A stretch of 64,000 nt of DNA from the NCBI RefSeq assembly GCF_019970065.1, contig NZ_JAHXYH010000002.1:744001-808000 (forward strand), written 5' to 3'. How positions within the stretch are numbered: position 1 is the first letter of the stretch; each line of letters begins with the position of its first letter. The position numbers were made by a program, and so were the translations under genes. Below the pieces are notes generated by a model. That model had not been told where the DNA came from. It saw only the letters and a list, made by a program, of their open reading frames with translations, and searched no databases. The DNA is from Chryseobacterium sp. OSA05B. Its GTDB lineage: Bacteria > Bacteroidota > Bacteroidia > Flavobacteriales > Weeksellaceae. Below are positions 44,840 to 54,399 of the stretch, piece by piece.

Positions 44840-45537
44840 TGACAGCTGAAGAACTGCAATCAGGATATGTATTTTTATTGGACAAACCTTTGGACTGGAC
44901 TTCTTTCCAGGCTGTCAATAAAATGAAATATAAGCTCAAAAGAGAATTTAATCTTCCCAAGAAATTTAAAATAGGCCACGCCGGAACTCTAGACCCGAGA
45001 GCTACGGGACTTCTTATTGTCTGCTGCGGAAAATTCACCAAGAAAATTCCGGAAATCCAGGATGCTCCCAAAGAATACTGGACCGAGATCAAAATAGGAG
45101 TCCAGACAGAATCCTATGATACTGAAAAACCGGAAATTCTTCAGCAGGATATTGCCCACATCACAGAAGAACAGATCAATGAGGCACTGGGGAAATTTGT
45201 TGGAGAAATAGAGCAGAAACCTCCTGTGTATTCAGCGATCAAGATAGACGGACAGAGAGCGTACAATCTGGCAAGAGCAGGCGAAGAAGTGGAAATGAAA
45301 TCCAGAAAAACTACGATTTTCTATATCAATGATATTAAAATAGACCTTCCTTTGGTCAGTTTTACAGTAGGATGTTCGAAAGGAACTTACATCAGAAGCC
45401 TGGCTCATGATATCGGGCAGGAATTGGGAGTAGGGGCTTATCTGACCCAGCTCAGACGTACAAAAATCGGAGATTATACCATTGAAAATGCAACAACTGA
45501 TTTTCTGGAAAACGAATACAGATTTGAAGGCTTATGA
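44839..45537 (+). CDS. truB: tRNA pseudouridine(55) synthase
   Basis: 232 residues. The catalytic motif GHAGTLDPRATGLL includes Asp52. KPPVYSAIKIDGQRAYNLAR and the CSKGTYIRSLAHDIG motif are also present. It is a short form without a large PUA domain, as usual in this phylum. It makes the T-loop pseudouridine in tRNAs. The start overlaps the preceding stop by 1 base and the next gene overlaps its end by 4 bases (ATGA), indicating translational coupling. Confidence 0.96.
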   Translation: MTAEELQSGYVFLLDKPLDWTSFQAVNKMKYKLKREFNLPKKFKIGHAGTLDPRATGLLIVCCGKFTKKIPEIQDAPKEYWTEIKIGVQTESYDTEKPEILQQDIAHITEEQINEALGKFVGEIEQKPPVYSAIKIDGQRAYNLARAGEEVEMKSRKTTIFYINDIKIDLPLVSFTVGCSKGTYIRSLAHDIGQELGVGAYLTQLRRTKIGDYTIENATTDFLENEYRFEGL

Positions 45538-46112
45538 TAAAAAAATTACTTTTGATTTCAGGACTCTTATCTTACACAGTATTTTTTTCGCAGGAAACAG
45601 GGACAAAGAGAGAAAAAATGGGGTTTTACGTGAACCCTTCACTGAATATAGGCCTGAATCTTCAGACTAAAGATAATCAGTTCAGTAATTCGCAGTATAT
45701 TGAGCCGAAACGCGTGGGTAAAATAACGTATGGCATTACAGCAATTGGCGGTTACAATTTTCTTTCTAACTTTGCAATTGGAACCGGATTGAAATACAGT
45801 TTTATAGAAGACAATTATCATTTGGTATACTGGATGATCCAGCCGAAGATCATATTCAACCCGGGCGACCGCCCTTTTTATATTGATTTAAATTACGGGA
45901 AGCAGATTAATCATTCAGCAATTTCAGATTCTGAATTTTGGGGTGCAAGGCTTGGAATGATGGTTTCCTATTCAAAAAGACTGAGCCAGGAAGGGGGAAT
46001 TACTTTTGAAGGACATCAGCTCAACGGGAAATCAAATGGCTTTTTCATCGGCTTAAGCTATGGAATTACCATTTTCAGCAATAAAAATTATACAGGTTAC
46101 GGAGACGACTAA
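45534..46112 (+). CDS. Predicted outer-membrane beta-barrel protein
   Basis: 192 residues. The signal peptide is about 1-20 ([16 protein letters not shown]). Alternating hydrophobic/polar stretches and Gly/aromatic-rich turns ([25 protein letters not shown] ... [14 protein letters not shown] ... [13 protein letters not shown]) suggest an eight-strand barrel of the small porin-like/OmpW type; this is a structural inference without a family motif. It overlaps truB by 4 bases and the next gene by 1 base, so it is made with these RNA-modification enzymes. Confidence 0.72.
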   Translation: MIKKLLLISGLLSYTVFFSQETGTKREKMGFYVNPSLNIGLNLQTKDNQFSNSQYIEPKRVGKITYGITAIGGYNFLSNFAIGTGLKYSFIEDNYHLVYWMIQPKIIFNPGDRPFYIDLNYGKQINHSAISDSEFWGARLGMMVSYSKRLSQEGGITFEGHQLNGKSNGFFIGLSYGITIFSNKNYTGYGDD

Positions 46113-46834
46113 TGGAAAAAACGCGCATCAATAAATATTTATCAGAAGTAGGCTACTGTTCAAGAAGAGCCGCAGATAAACTTTTGGAAGAAGGAAGAAT
46201 TACGATTAATGGGAAAGTTCCTGAGATGGGCACAAAAGTTTCCGATGAAGATGTGGTGGAAGTGGATGGGAAACCTATCCGTGAGCCGCAGGATAAGCCC
46301 GTTTATATCGCTTTTAACAAACCCGTGGGGATTGTCTGTACCACAGATACCAAACGTGAAAAAAACAATATCGTAGATTATATCAACTATCCGAAAAGAA
46401 TTTTCCCTATCGGAAGACTGGACAAACCGAGTGAAGGTCTGATCCTGCTGACCAGCGACGGAGATATCGTCAACAAAATACTTAGAGCAAGAAACAATCA
46501 CGAAAAAGAATACATCGTACGTCTTGACAAACCTATGTCACCTAAATTCCTTGATAAAATGAGGAATGGCGTTCCCATCCTGGATACCGTCACTAAAAAA
46601 TGTGATGTGGAAAGAATTGATGATATGACGTTCCGTATCATCCTTACCCAGGGACTGAACAGACAGATCCGAAGAATGTGCGAATACCTCGGCTATGAGG
46701 TGAAAAAACTGAAACGTATCCGTATTATGAACATCAAACTGGATCTTCCCGTTGGAAAATGGCGTGACCTTACAGAAGAGGAACTGGGTTCACTGAATAA
46801 TCTCCTTTCTGATTCTATCAAAACAGTCGATTAA
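46112..46834 (+). CDS. Pseudouridine synthase of the RluB/RluF group
   Basis: 240 residues. An N-terminal S4 RNA-binding domain ([29 protein letters not shown]) is followed by the catalytic domain with [10 protein letters not shown] (101-110; Asp104) and [17 protein letters not shown]. The C-terminal [14 protein letters not shown] is like that of RluF, which modifies U2604 of 23S rRNA in E. coli; RluB is an alternative. It closes the ftsX-to-rluF run. Confidence 0.9.
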   Translation: MEKTRINKYLSEVGYCSRRAADKLLEEGRITINGKVPEMGTKVSDEDVVEVDGKPIREPQDKPVYIAFNKPVGIVCTTDTKREKNNIVDYINYPKRIFPIGRLDKPSEGLILLTSDGDIVNKILRARNNHEKEYIVRLDKPMSPKFLDKMRNGVPILDTVTKKCDVERIDDMTFRIILTQGLNRQIRRMCEYLGYEVKKLKRIRIMNIKLDLPVGKWRDLTEEELGSLNNLLSDSIKTVD

Positions 46835-46860
46835 AATTAGAGCATAAATAATAAGATGAT

Positions 46861-46892
46861 AAGCAGGGGATATTCTCCTGCTTACTTTTTTT
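46861..46892 (+). terminator. Rho-independent terminator
   Basis: AAGCAGGGGA pairs with TCTCCTGCTT across a short loop, with a T-run beyond. Confidence 0.8.
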
Positions 46893-47075
46893 ATTCCTGT
46901 TTTTTGGCTGGCCAATCAGAACTTCTGTCTCCAGTTGATCTATCTGAAGAAATGCAATAGAGAAGGTACTTTAAATGTTATTTTTTAATAATATTCACAC
47001 ATTGGTGTAATATTTTTAATTTGTTGGTGGATATATGTTATATTTATAATAGTAACTACTAAAAACCTAGAAACC

Positions 47076-48296
47076 ATGAAATTAAAGTTTAATCCACTTT
47101 CCCTCGTTATTTTATTAGCATTTTCAAATTGCCAAAATGATAACCATAATCCGGATCTCCCGCACGATTCTACATTTTACATTGATTACAGAAGCCTGAA
47201 AGGATTACCGGATGGAATAGCTGTCATTGAGCTCGATCCTGAAGCTCCAAATTTTGGACATATCAGCAGCAAACTTGAATTAGACGTTGGTGTCCTGCCT
47301 CATCATCTTTATTATAATCAGACTGCGAACAAACTATTCACCACTGCTTTAGGAGGAAGCTATCTTTACCAGATACAAACAGAAAAAGACAAAAACGGAC
47401 AGCCAAAATTAGTGAATGCAACACCTATCGATACAGGTGAGAATACGGTAGGAGAAAATTTGTTTTTTACCAATGACGGAAGATATTTTATGACTTTTAT
47501 GGGAGGAGCAGGAGGACCAAAGGATGGCAGTATAGGTGTTTTTAATGCCAATAATAACCAGCTTATCAAAACTATTAAAGCTCCGATTCAAGCCAATCCC
47601 AATCAATTTATTATGTACCCGCATGGTATTTCTGTTAATGAGGAAAAAGGAATAATGATGGTCACCTCTACCATTCACCCGGATCTTACCACTGGAATGG
47701 GAAACACCTGTACTTTATTAGACATGAATACTTATGAATTAAAAGAGACCTATCTGGTGGCAGACTCACAAACAGATATGTCCAGTCCTGTCGAGGTTCT
47801 GTTACTGCGTGGAAAATTTCCACAATATGCCCTTGCAACCACGATGCTGGGAGGTGATATCTGGATCGCTCCATACAATGCGGCAAGCAATAAATATGAT
47901 GCTTTTAGTAAAATATTTGACGGAAGCACACAGGGATTAGGCTGGACACTCGAAATGTATATTGATGATAACAACAAGCTCTATGTAAGTTTTGCAGATC
48001 CTGGAAAAGTTTTGGTTTTTGATATAAGCAATCTTCCCCAACTCAAGCTTTTAAAAACACTTACTGCAGATAAAGGAGCACATCATATGGTTTTCTTTAA
48101 AACCAAAAAAGGAAAAGAAGTGGTAGCCGTACAAAATAACCTATTGAATATTCCTAACTTAAATTCAGGCACCATTAGTGTTATTGAAATCGAGACAGGG
48201 AAAACGCTAGGGACAGTCGATTTACGCACCAAATATGGAATATTGCCAGAATCAATTGAAGGAACCAATGGTCCCGGCAGCTACATGCACCACTAA
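47076..48296 (+). CDS. Beta-propeller lipoprotein (YncE/SBP56-like)
   Basis: 406 residues. The lipobox is LLAFSNC (Cys19). The remainder has repeated strands typical of a seven-bladed propeller: GGSYLYQIQ, GSIGVFNANNNQLIKTIKAP, YPHGISVNEEKGIMMVTST and LYVSFADPGKVLVFDISNLPQLKL. The last segment, and SSPVEVLLL before it, resemble selenium-binding protein 56 / methanethiol oxidase propellers, but the match is remote. An outer-membrane-attached binding protein or enzyme is plausible. It stands alone and is followed by a repeat-rich region. Confidence 0.78.
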   Translation: MKLKFNPLSLVILLAFSNCQNDNHNPDLPHDSTFYIDYRSLKGLPDGIAVIELDPEAPNFGHISSKLELDVGVLPHHLYYNQTANKLFTTALGGSYLYQIQTEKDKNGQPKLVNATPIDTGENTVGENLFFTNDGRYFMTFMGGAGGPKDGSIGVFNANNNQLIKTIKAPIQANPNQFIMYPHGISVNEEKGIMMVTSTIHPDLTTGMGNTCTLLDMNTYELKETYLVADSQTDMSSPVEVLLLRGKFPQYALATTMLGGDIWIAPYNAASNKYDAFSKIFDGSTQGLGWTLEMYIDDNNKLYVSFADPGKVLVFDISNLPQLKLLKTLTADKGAHHMVFFKTKKGKEVVAVQNNLLNIPNLNSGTISVIEIETGKTLGTVDLRTKYGILPESIEGTNGPGSYMHH

Positions 48297-48649
48297 AATG
48301 TAAAATAACCTGAGTTCTGGATAAGATGTTTTTTCAGACATCAGACTTTCAATTGGGAGTAAAAATGTCAATGGTGAATTTTGCTTTGCAAGTGAATAGT
48401 GAGTTTTAGGTGGCAGATATTAGGTAGCAGTTTGTAGGGATTGTGCTGAAGGTTGAAATTATGGTCTTTTGATTTTAGGTAAGAGCTAAGCAACAAGACT
48501 CCACATGCCAAACATCAGATTTAAGACAAACAGATGCAAAACATGATATTATCTATAAACTAGCAACTAAAAAAACTGCAACCAACAACCAGCAAACAAG
48601 AATCACCCTGAAATTCATAATTCATAACTCTCCAAAACCCGTGCTCAGG
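48297..48649. other. Repeat-rich convergent intergenic region
   Basis: 353 bases between two convergent genes. They contain a repeat shared with 60302-60392 (see 48410-48490) and, further right, GCAACTAAAAAAACTGCAACC / CAACCAGCAA-type microrepeats (about 48563-48600), also found near 60190-60226. No gene or RNA is recognised. Confidence 0.6.
48410..48490 (+). repeat. Interspersed repeat, copy A
   Basis: About 80 bases that match the reverse complement of 60302-60392, with shared blocks GGCAGATATTAGGT, TAGGGATT, GAAGGTTGAAATTATGGTCT and AAGAGCTAA, some substitutions and a 7-base indel. Confidence 0.75.
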
Positions 48650-49918
48650 TTATTTCAAATATAATTTCATTCTTTCCTCATATTGGGGCTTTAATTTTAA
48701 AAGCTTCAGAATTTTCTGATCATCATGGTAGGTAGTCCGGTAGAATATAATTTTGTCAGCAGAATATTTAAAGTAGGGATGATCTTTCAGCCATTCTTCA
48801 GGAGCTTCTGTTAAAGTATATTTAGGAACATTTGAAACATCCAGCGGAGCAATAGAAATTAATTTTTGAACCAAATCTTTATCAATATTATAAGTGTCTA
48901 AAATTTGCTGTTTATTGACAAAACCTCTCAGTTTTTTTCTAAAGCCAATCATTGATCCCGCACTTTTTTCATCCAAACCAAATTCCAGCAGCTGTTTGAA
49001 TGTAATTATATTTAAATCAATTTTTGAAAAATCAGTTTCCTGTTTTTTGTCTACAGTAGGGTTGAGTTTAATATATGGTTTTAATTCCTGGTATTTCTCA
49101 GGAGAGATCACAAAACATTTCTGCAGATCTTCCGGTGTTTTAAAGCTTCCCCGAAGGTTTCGGTCACGATAGTTGACAATAGTCTGAGCCTGTCTTTCCG
49201 AAAACCCTAAAGCCTTCCAGCCCTCTAAATCCGCCATATTAGGATCAAAATTACGGTACTGAATTCTTGATTTTACAGCATAATTCTTAGCTGAATTTTT
49301 GAAATGGTCCGGTGTTTTTGCTGGAAGCAGTAAGTAAGGCTCCATTTTTGTGTAATTGTCCGAGGAGATGATAAAACATTCTTTGAATTTTTCCTTACTG
49401 ATAAAGCTTCCTCCCAAATAATTTTTATATTTTATAATGGATTCGGCCTGCCTTTCACTGAAGCCCATATTTATCCATTCGGCATTGGAAAGCCCATCAG
49501 GATTGAACTTTCGGGAAATGGCGATCTCTTTCTTTTCATATCCTTTAAACTTCCCGGAAGAAGCGTCTTTATCTGTATCAGGAAGTAACAGATATGATTC
49601 CAGCTCTGCAAATTTTTCAGGGGAAACGGCGTAGCATTTTTTTAATTGAGCTTTCGAACTAAACCGGCCTCCTATCATTTTTTTATAATTCAGAAGGGTA
49701 GAAATCTGTTTTTCAGAAAATCCTAAATGTTCCCACTGTTTTGCATCCAGTTCATTAGGATCAAAATCTGTGAGATTCAAAGGAACTGAACTTTCTGTAA
49801 TAAATCTGACCTCAGGAAATGTTTCTTTTTCCCTGCCGGTATAAGTATGAAAGGCAAGAAGGACAATCATCAGGATCCCCATGAATGCCAGTTTCCGGTA
49901 ATCATTTTTTCTCATCAT
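48650..49918 (-). CDS. Membrane-anchored protein with four helix-hairpin-helix repeats
   Basis: 422 residues. One N-terminal membrane helix (about 9-24; LAFMGILMIVLLAFHTY). Four repeats of about 70-95 residues follow, each with FDPNxxxxxxWxxLGFSExQAxTIxxYKxxxGGxFxxKxxLxxCFxISPEKYxxLxPYL-type content. In each the FSExQ...Y...GGxF core is the ComEA-type HhH motif. The fourth (KIDLNIITFKQLLEFGLDEK) is the most diverged. A short C-terminal repeat-like tail closes it. ComEA proteins bind DNA for uptake; here the repeats could bind DNA or simply mediate protein contacts. No competence genes adjoin it. Confidence 0.87.
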   Translation of the reverse strand: MMRKNDYRKLAFMGILMIVLLAFHTYTGREKETFPEVRFITESSVPLNLTDFDPNELDAKQWEHLGFSEKQISTLLNYKKMIGGRFSSKAQLKKCYAVSPEKFAELESYLLLPDTDKDASSGKFKGYEKKEIAISRKFNPDGLSNAEWINMGFSERQAESIIKYKNYLGGSFISKEKFKECFIISSDNYTKMEPYLLLPAKTPDHFKNSAKNYAVKSRIQYRNFDPNMADLEGWKALGFSERQAQTIVNYRDRNLRGSFKTPEDLQKCFVISPEKYQELKPYIKLNPTVDKKQETDFSKIDLNIITFKQLLEFGLDEKSAGSMIGFRKKLRGFVNKQQILDTYNIDKDLVQKLISIAPLDVSNVPKYTLTEAPEEWLKDHPYFKYSADKIIFYRTTYHDDQKILKLLKLKPQYEERMKLYLK

Positions 49919-50018
49919 TCCGTAAACTTATCAATAAAAATAAATCGGGGCAATGGGAGAATGCATAATGAATTGTTTTGTACAGCAAATACTTTCAAAT
50001 GATTTTTAATTTACATTT

Positions 50019-50048
50019 GAATGCTTTTCAGATAGAATGCTTTTCAGA
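50019..50048. repeat. 14-bp direct repeat
   Basis: GAATGCTTTTCAGA occurs twice (50019-50032 and 50035-50048) with a 2-base gap, upstream of the HhH gene. Confidence 0.8.
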
Positions 50049-50076
50049 AAAGGAGAAGAAAGGTACTGGAAAAAAT

Positions 50077-50100
50077 AAAAGCATCTTAAGATGCTTTTTA
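50077..50100 (-). terminator. Palindromic terminator of the MerR gene
   Basis: AAAAGCATCTT / AAGATGCTTTT, a perfect palindrome just after the MerR stop codon. Confidence 0.7.
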
Positions 50101-50105
50101 TGATG

Positions 50106-50450
50106 TTATTCGGAATCTCTGTCCGCAAGGGAAGCTTTCAGTTTCTGAAGCTCAGCCTTTATAAATTCGAGACGGTCAATAATAGTTACCGTTTCGGAAA
50201 TCTTACTGTTGGTGGTCAGAGCGATTCTTGCGCCGTCCAGTGTATAACCTTTTTCCTTGACCAGATGATAGATCATTTGAAGATTCTTAATGTCTTCCGG
50301 AGTGAAGTAACGGTTGCCTTTTTTGTTCTTTTTAGGCTTGATGATAGGGAATTCCTGTTCCCAATACCGTATCAGTGAGGTGTTTACATCAAAAGCTTTG
50401 GCCACTTCTCCTATTGAATAATACAGTTTGTCAGGTAAATTTATCTTCAT
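50106..50450 (-). CDS. MerR-family transcriptional regulator
   Basis: 114 residues from the ATG at 50450 (MKINLPDKLYYSIGEV); the longer frame from 50525 adds 25 residues without family character. The winged HTH is YYSIGEVAKAFDVNTSLIRYW, and the second part (KGNRYFTPEDIKNLQMIYHLVKEKGYTLDGARI) is typical of MerR. A coiled-coil dimerisation helix follows (IIDRLEFIKAELQKLKASL). There is no extended metal-binding C-terminus, so the effector is unknown. Such short MerR proteins are widespread in Bacteroidota. Confidence 0.92.
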   Translation of the reverse strand: MKINLPDKLYYSIGEVAKAFDVNTSLIRYWEQEFPIIKPKKNKKGNRYFTPEDIKNLQMIYHLVKEKGYTLDGARIALTTNSKISETVTIIDRLEFIKAELQKLKASLADRDSE

Positions 50451-50704
50451 TGTATGAATCCTAAAAGCCAAAGATAAATATTTTTTAAACTCTGATGCAA
50501 ATATGCATGAGTAAATAGTGATCACAGGAATATTTTTTTTAATAAAACAAATGAAGTTAAATAATTAAAGTATGAATTTCTACAATTATGAATATTGTAT
50601 GTATTTTTTTTGTAAAATTTAAAATTATGATTAATGGAAGCTTTTTTTTGAGGATTTTATTTATAATAGTCATTAAATGAGGTTTTTATGTTATTGATTT
50701 TTGT

Positions 50705-50712
50705 TAAATTAG
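50705..50712 (+). promoter_or_regulatory. Predicted -7 promoter element
   Basis: TAAATTAG in a context (TTATTG, T-rich spacer, TTAAATTAGC) shared with the upstream regions of 10340 and 12197. Confidence 0.38.
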
Positions 50713-50735
50713 CCTACACTAAAAAATATTATTCT

Positions 50736-53393
50736 ATGAAAAAGTATTTCTTTCTTTCCATAATGTTGCTTCCATTCTTAGGACAAGCGCAATGGACCAA
50801 AACCTCCTTAAGGACGCAGAAAGTCAAGCCGTCTCAGGAGAAACTCGAATATGCAGCTTTGTATTCCTTAGATACCAATCAGCTTAAGCTTTCACTGAAA
50901 GATGCTCCCGAACGTTTTTCAGGATCAAAAGGAGTGATTGTATCACTTCCTACAGCAGGTGGAAAGATCGAAAAATTTCAGGTGTGGGAATCTTCCAATA
51001 TGGATCCAGCTCTTCAGAAAAAATATCCGGATATCAAATCCTACGTAGGAAGCGGTGTAGATGACCCTTCCGTATACTTAAGATTCAGCATGTCACCAGT
51101 AGGATTTTCATCCATGATCACCAGATCCGGTCTCTCAGAATTCATTGAACCTTACAGCGAAGACAGAACAGTATATGCCGTTTTTGACTCCAATGCAAGA
51201 AAAGGCCAGGATAAAGAACCATTTGAGTGCTCCGTCATAGAGGAAGCAGAAAAAAAAAGCGAAAGCGTAAGTAAGAAAACAGCGGGTTTTAATATTTTCA
51301 GACTTGCTTTATCCTGTACAGGAGAATATGCTCAATACCATTTAACAGCTGCAGGTACTCCGGCCACAGCAACTGATGCAGAGAAAAAAGCAGTGATTCT
51401 TGCTGCTATGAATGCTTCACTGACCAGGCTGAACGGTGTTTTTGAAAAAGATCTTTCTTTTCATTTTAACCTTATCGCCAACAATGAAACGATTATATTT
51501 TTAGATCCGGCTGGAGATCCTTATACAAACGGAGGCCCGAATGAGGCTCATGCCCAGATTTCCACAAGAATTGCTGCTGAGGATTATGATATGGGGCATT
51601 TAATTGATAAAAAAGGAGGTAACGGATCTGCAGGGGTAGGTGTTATCTGCAACAACAGCTCAAAAGGAGCAGGATGGACTGCCCATAATTTTCCTGAAGG
51701 AGATAAATTCGATATAGATTATGTAGCTCATGAAATGGGTCACCAGCTGGGCGCAGGACACTCTTATACTTACAGATCTGCACAAGCGGATCAGAGAGTG
51801 GAGCCGGGAAGCGGTAGTACGATAATGGCGTATACAGGGATTACAACAGCTTCTGATGTTCAGTTTAATTCCAATGATTATTTTCACACCAACAGTGTTA
51901 CTCAGATTAAAAATAAAATAAACAGTATTGTCTGCGGTGTCAATGCACCTTTTGCCAATCCAGCTCCTGATGTGAATGCCGGTGCGGATTATACAATTCC
52001 TAAATCCACTCCATTTGTTTTAAAAGCCACCTCATCTGATGCCAATACGGCTTCTTATACTTATACATGGGAACAGGCAGATCAGGCTGCGGCAGCTCAG
52101 ATCGGGGCAGGTGATATTTCGTCAGCTTATCCTACAAAACCTACGGGACCTACTTTCAGATCTTTTACCCCTACAACTTCTGCGGTAAGATATTTCCCTG
52201 ATTTCAATAAAGTATTGGCAGGCGTTTTATCAACCCGTTGGGAATCGGTTTCAAGTGTGGCAAGAAGCCTTAATTTTGCTGCTACGGTAAGAAACAACAG
52301 TCCGGCGCAGCCACAGGTATCCAAAGATGCGACGGTACTGACAGTGGATGCAGCATCCGGTCCTTTTCAGGTGACGGCTCCGATATTCGGTCAGTCATTA
52401 ACCTCAGGAGGGACCATTAATGTGACCTGGGATGTAGCCAATACCAATCAGGCTCCTGTAAGCACAGCCAATGTCAATATTAAACTATCTAAAGACGGTG
52501 GACAGACGTTTACCACTATAGCTGCCAATACCGCTAATGACGGAAGTGAGCAGGTAACAATTCCGGCAGGATCTATCTCTGCCAATGCTTATATTCTAGT
52601 AGAAGCGGTAGGAAATGTGTATTATGCGGTAAGTCCAAGTTTTGTAATAGATTATAACGTGACGGGCGAGACATGTAATACGTATACCTACAACGGGCCG
52701 GCTGTAGCCATTACAGACAGTCCCGGAGGCGGAGGTATCTCAGCACCAAGAATCAATATTCCTTTAATGGTCAACAGTACAGGAACCATTACTAAAATAA
52801 AAGTGACTCCGTCCGTTACCCATCCGAACATCAGCCAGTTGGCCATAGGAATTGAAAGTCCTGTAGGATCTTCAGCCCTGTTCTGGAACAGACAATGCTC
52901 CGGACAGTCGGGAATTACAGCGTCATTCAGTGAGGCAGGTAATGCTGTAGCGTGTGCATCACCTCTTGCAGGAGAGACGAAATCAAATGAATCCTTAGCG
53001 ATATTTAAAGGACATAAAGCTCAGGGAGAATGGAAACTTTTTGCCACAGACAATAATCCTGGAAGTACAGGAACCGTTACAGCGTGGTCTCTGGAAGTAT
53101 GTACAAGAGAAACTCAGACACTGGGAACTCATGAAGTTTCTTCTCCATTAGCAGATGATATCAAGATTTATCCTAATCCAAGTGACGGTAATTTCTTTAT
53201 CAAATCCAGAAACTTAAAAGGAGAAGTGAAGATAGGTATGTTTGACGCCAGCGGAAGATTGGTATTCTCCTCTGCTTACCAGAGTGAAGGCAACAGTACA
53301 AAAGAGTTTAATGTCAATGTTCCTAAAGGGGTTTATGTGATCAGCATCAATTCTTCAAAAGGAGCTTACAACACAAAGCTTGTGATCAAATAA
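50736..53393 (+). CDS. Secreted reprolysin-type metalloprotease with P domain, T9SS type A cargo
   Basis: 885 residues from the ATG at 50736, whose product MKKYFFLSIMLLPFLGQAQ is a signal peptide; an upstream in-frame ATG at 50688 would place 16 residues before it. After a propeptide comes the catalytic domain with HEMGHQLGAGH (332-342) and a downstream STIMAYTG Met-turn. A PKD-like region and a beta-sandwich domain follow, paralogous to those of the 23801 gene. A proprotein-convertase P domain comes next (about 640-800; ISAPRINIPLMV ... GEWKLFATDNNPGSTG), then a T9SS type A domain (about 810-885; IKIYPNPSDGNFFIK ... GVYVISI). It is predicted to be an extracellular protease. The P domain is absent from the 23801 paralogue. 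Confidence 0.93.
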   Translation: MKKYFFLSIMLLPFLGQAQWTKTSLRTQKVKPSQEKLEYAALYSLDTNQLKLSLKDAPERFSGSKGVIVSLPTAGGKIEKFQVWESSNMDPALQKKYPDIKSYVGSGVDDPSVYLRFSMSPVGFSSMITRSGLSEFIEPYSEDRTVYAVFDSNARKGQDKEPFECSVIEEAEKKSESVSKKTAGFNIFRLALSCTGEYAQYHLTAAGTPATATDAEKKAVILAAMNASLTRLNGVFEKDLSFHFNLIANNETIIFLDPAGDPYTNGGPNEAHAQISTRIAAEDYDMGHLIDKKGGNGSAGVGVICNNSSKGAGWTAHNFPEGDKFDIDYVAHEMGHQLGAGHSYTYRSAQADQRVEPGSGSTIMAYTGITTASDVQFNSNDYFHTNSVTQIKNKINSIVCGVNAPFANPAPDVNAGADYTIPKSTPFVLKATSSDANTASYTYTWEQADQAAAAQIGAGDISSAYPTKPTGPTFRSFTPTTSAVRYFPDFNKVLAGVLSTRWESVSSVARSLNFAATVRNNSPAQPQVSKDATVLTVDAASGPFQVTAPIFGQSLTSGGTINVTWDVANTNQAPVSTANVNIKLSKDGGQTFTTIAANTANDGSEQVTIPAGSISANAYILVEAVGNVYYAVSPSFVIDYNVTGETCNTYTYNGPAVAITDSPGGGGISAPRINIPLMVNSTGTITKIKVTPSVTHPNISQLAIGIESPVGSSALFWNRQCSGQSGITASFSEAGNAVACASPLAGETKSNESLAIFKGHKAQGEWKLFATDNNPGSTGTVTAWSLEVCTRETQTLGTHEVSSPLADDIKIYPNPSDGNFFIKSRNLKGEVKIGMFDASGRLVFSSAYQSEGNSTKEFNVNVPKGVYVISINSSKGAYNTKLVIK

Positions 53394-53412
53394 CATAATG
53401 ATAATTTCTGAA

Positions 53413-53443
53413 TTAAGGACTGGTGAAAACCGGTCCTTTTTTT
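53413..53443 (+). terminator. Rho-independent terminator
   Basis: AAGGACTGGT pairs with ACCGGTCCTT around a GAAA loop, followed by T's. Confidence 0.85.
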
Positions 53444-53512
53444 ATGCCTATTTGCGTTGTCTCTCTTTTTGCAGTACTTTTATAGAATAACTACCATCCG
53501 TCTATTATCAGA

Positions 53513-54394
53513 ATGAATTCTATCTCTGTCCTTCATATCGAGCTTTTCCAGTCCGGCAGGAATACTTCAGATTTTTATTTCAATACTATGAAAGAACATC
53601 TGGTTGTAGGTCATCGTCATATTGAAAAACCACACCGCCACGACTTCTACGCGGCTGTTCTCTTTACAAAAGGAAAAGGAACCCATGAGATCGATTTTCA
53701 GAAGTATGAAGTGTCTGAGGGGAGTCTTTTCTTTCTGTCTCCAGGGCAGATCCACAGCTGGGAACTTTCAGAAGATATTGACGGGTACATTTTTTTCTGC
53801 TCACAGGAGTTTTACGAAATGCATTATGTGAGCCAGAAATTGAGGAATTTTCCCTTTTTCGGGTCCGTATCATTTCCCAGAAAACTGCAGCTTGATGTGG
53901 TAGAATTAAGGAAAACGGACAGCTTATTTCAGGAGCTGGGAAAAGAGCATCAGTCCCAGAACGTTATGAAAGAAGGATTCATCCTTTCTCTGATGTCACA
54001 GATCTTCATTAATGCGACAAGGCTGTTTTCAAAAGATATTGATATACGCTCTTCGTCTGCCAGCATTTCATATTTTAAACATTATCAGGATTTTGAAAAT
54101 CTGATAGAGCAGCATTTTATGGCTCATAAATCTATTTCGCACTATGCATCGTTATTGGGAATTACGCCAAAACACCTGAACAGGATTGCGCAAACTGTTG
54201 TTCAGAAGACCGCAACTGATGTCATTACCGAAAGAGTCGTTCTGGAAGCCAAAAGAATGCTCATATACCTCGATGAAAATCTTGTGGAAATTGCGTTCAG
54301 ACTCGGATATGAAGAATATTCCTACTTTGTAAGAGTATTCCGGAAAAGCTCCGGAATGACTCCTACTCAGTTTATGAGAAAATACAAGGTTTAA
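53513..54394 (+). CDS. AraC-family transcriptional regulator
   Basis: 293 residues. The N-terminal cupin domain (about 25-120) has HRHIEKPHRHDFYAAVLF and GSLFFLSPGQIHSWEL, a typical sensor layout. The C-terminal two-HTH domain (about 195-293) has ISHYASLLGITPKHLNRI and VEIAFRLGYEEYSYFVRVFRKSSGMTPTQF. It probably controls a nearby or distant operon in response to a small molecule; the target is not evident. Its stop codon lies 6 bases from a repeat element that fills the gap to ccoG. Confidence 0.93.
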   Translation: MNSISVLHIELFQSGRNTSDFYFNTMKEHLVVGHRHIEKPHRHDFYAAVLFTKGKGTHEIDFQKYEVSEGSLFFLSPGQIHSWELSEDIDGYIFFCSQEFYEMHYVSQKLRNFPFFGSVSFPRKLQLDVVELRKTDSLFQELGKEHQSQNVMKEGFILSLMSQIFINATRLFSKDIDIRSSSASISYFKHYQDFENLIEQHFMAHKSISHYASLLGITPKHLNRIAQTVVQKTATDVITERVVLEAKRMLIYLDENLVEIAFRLGYEEYSYFVRVFRKSSGMTPTQFMRKYKV

Positions 54395-54399
54395 AATGC

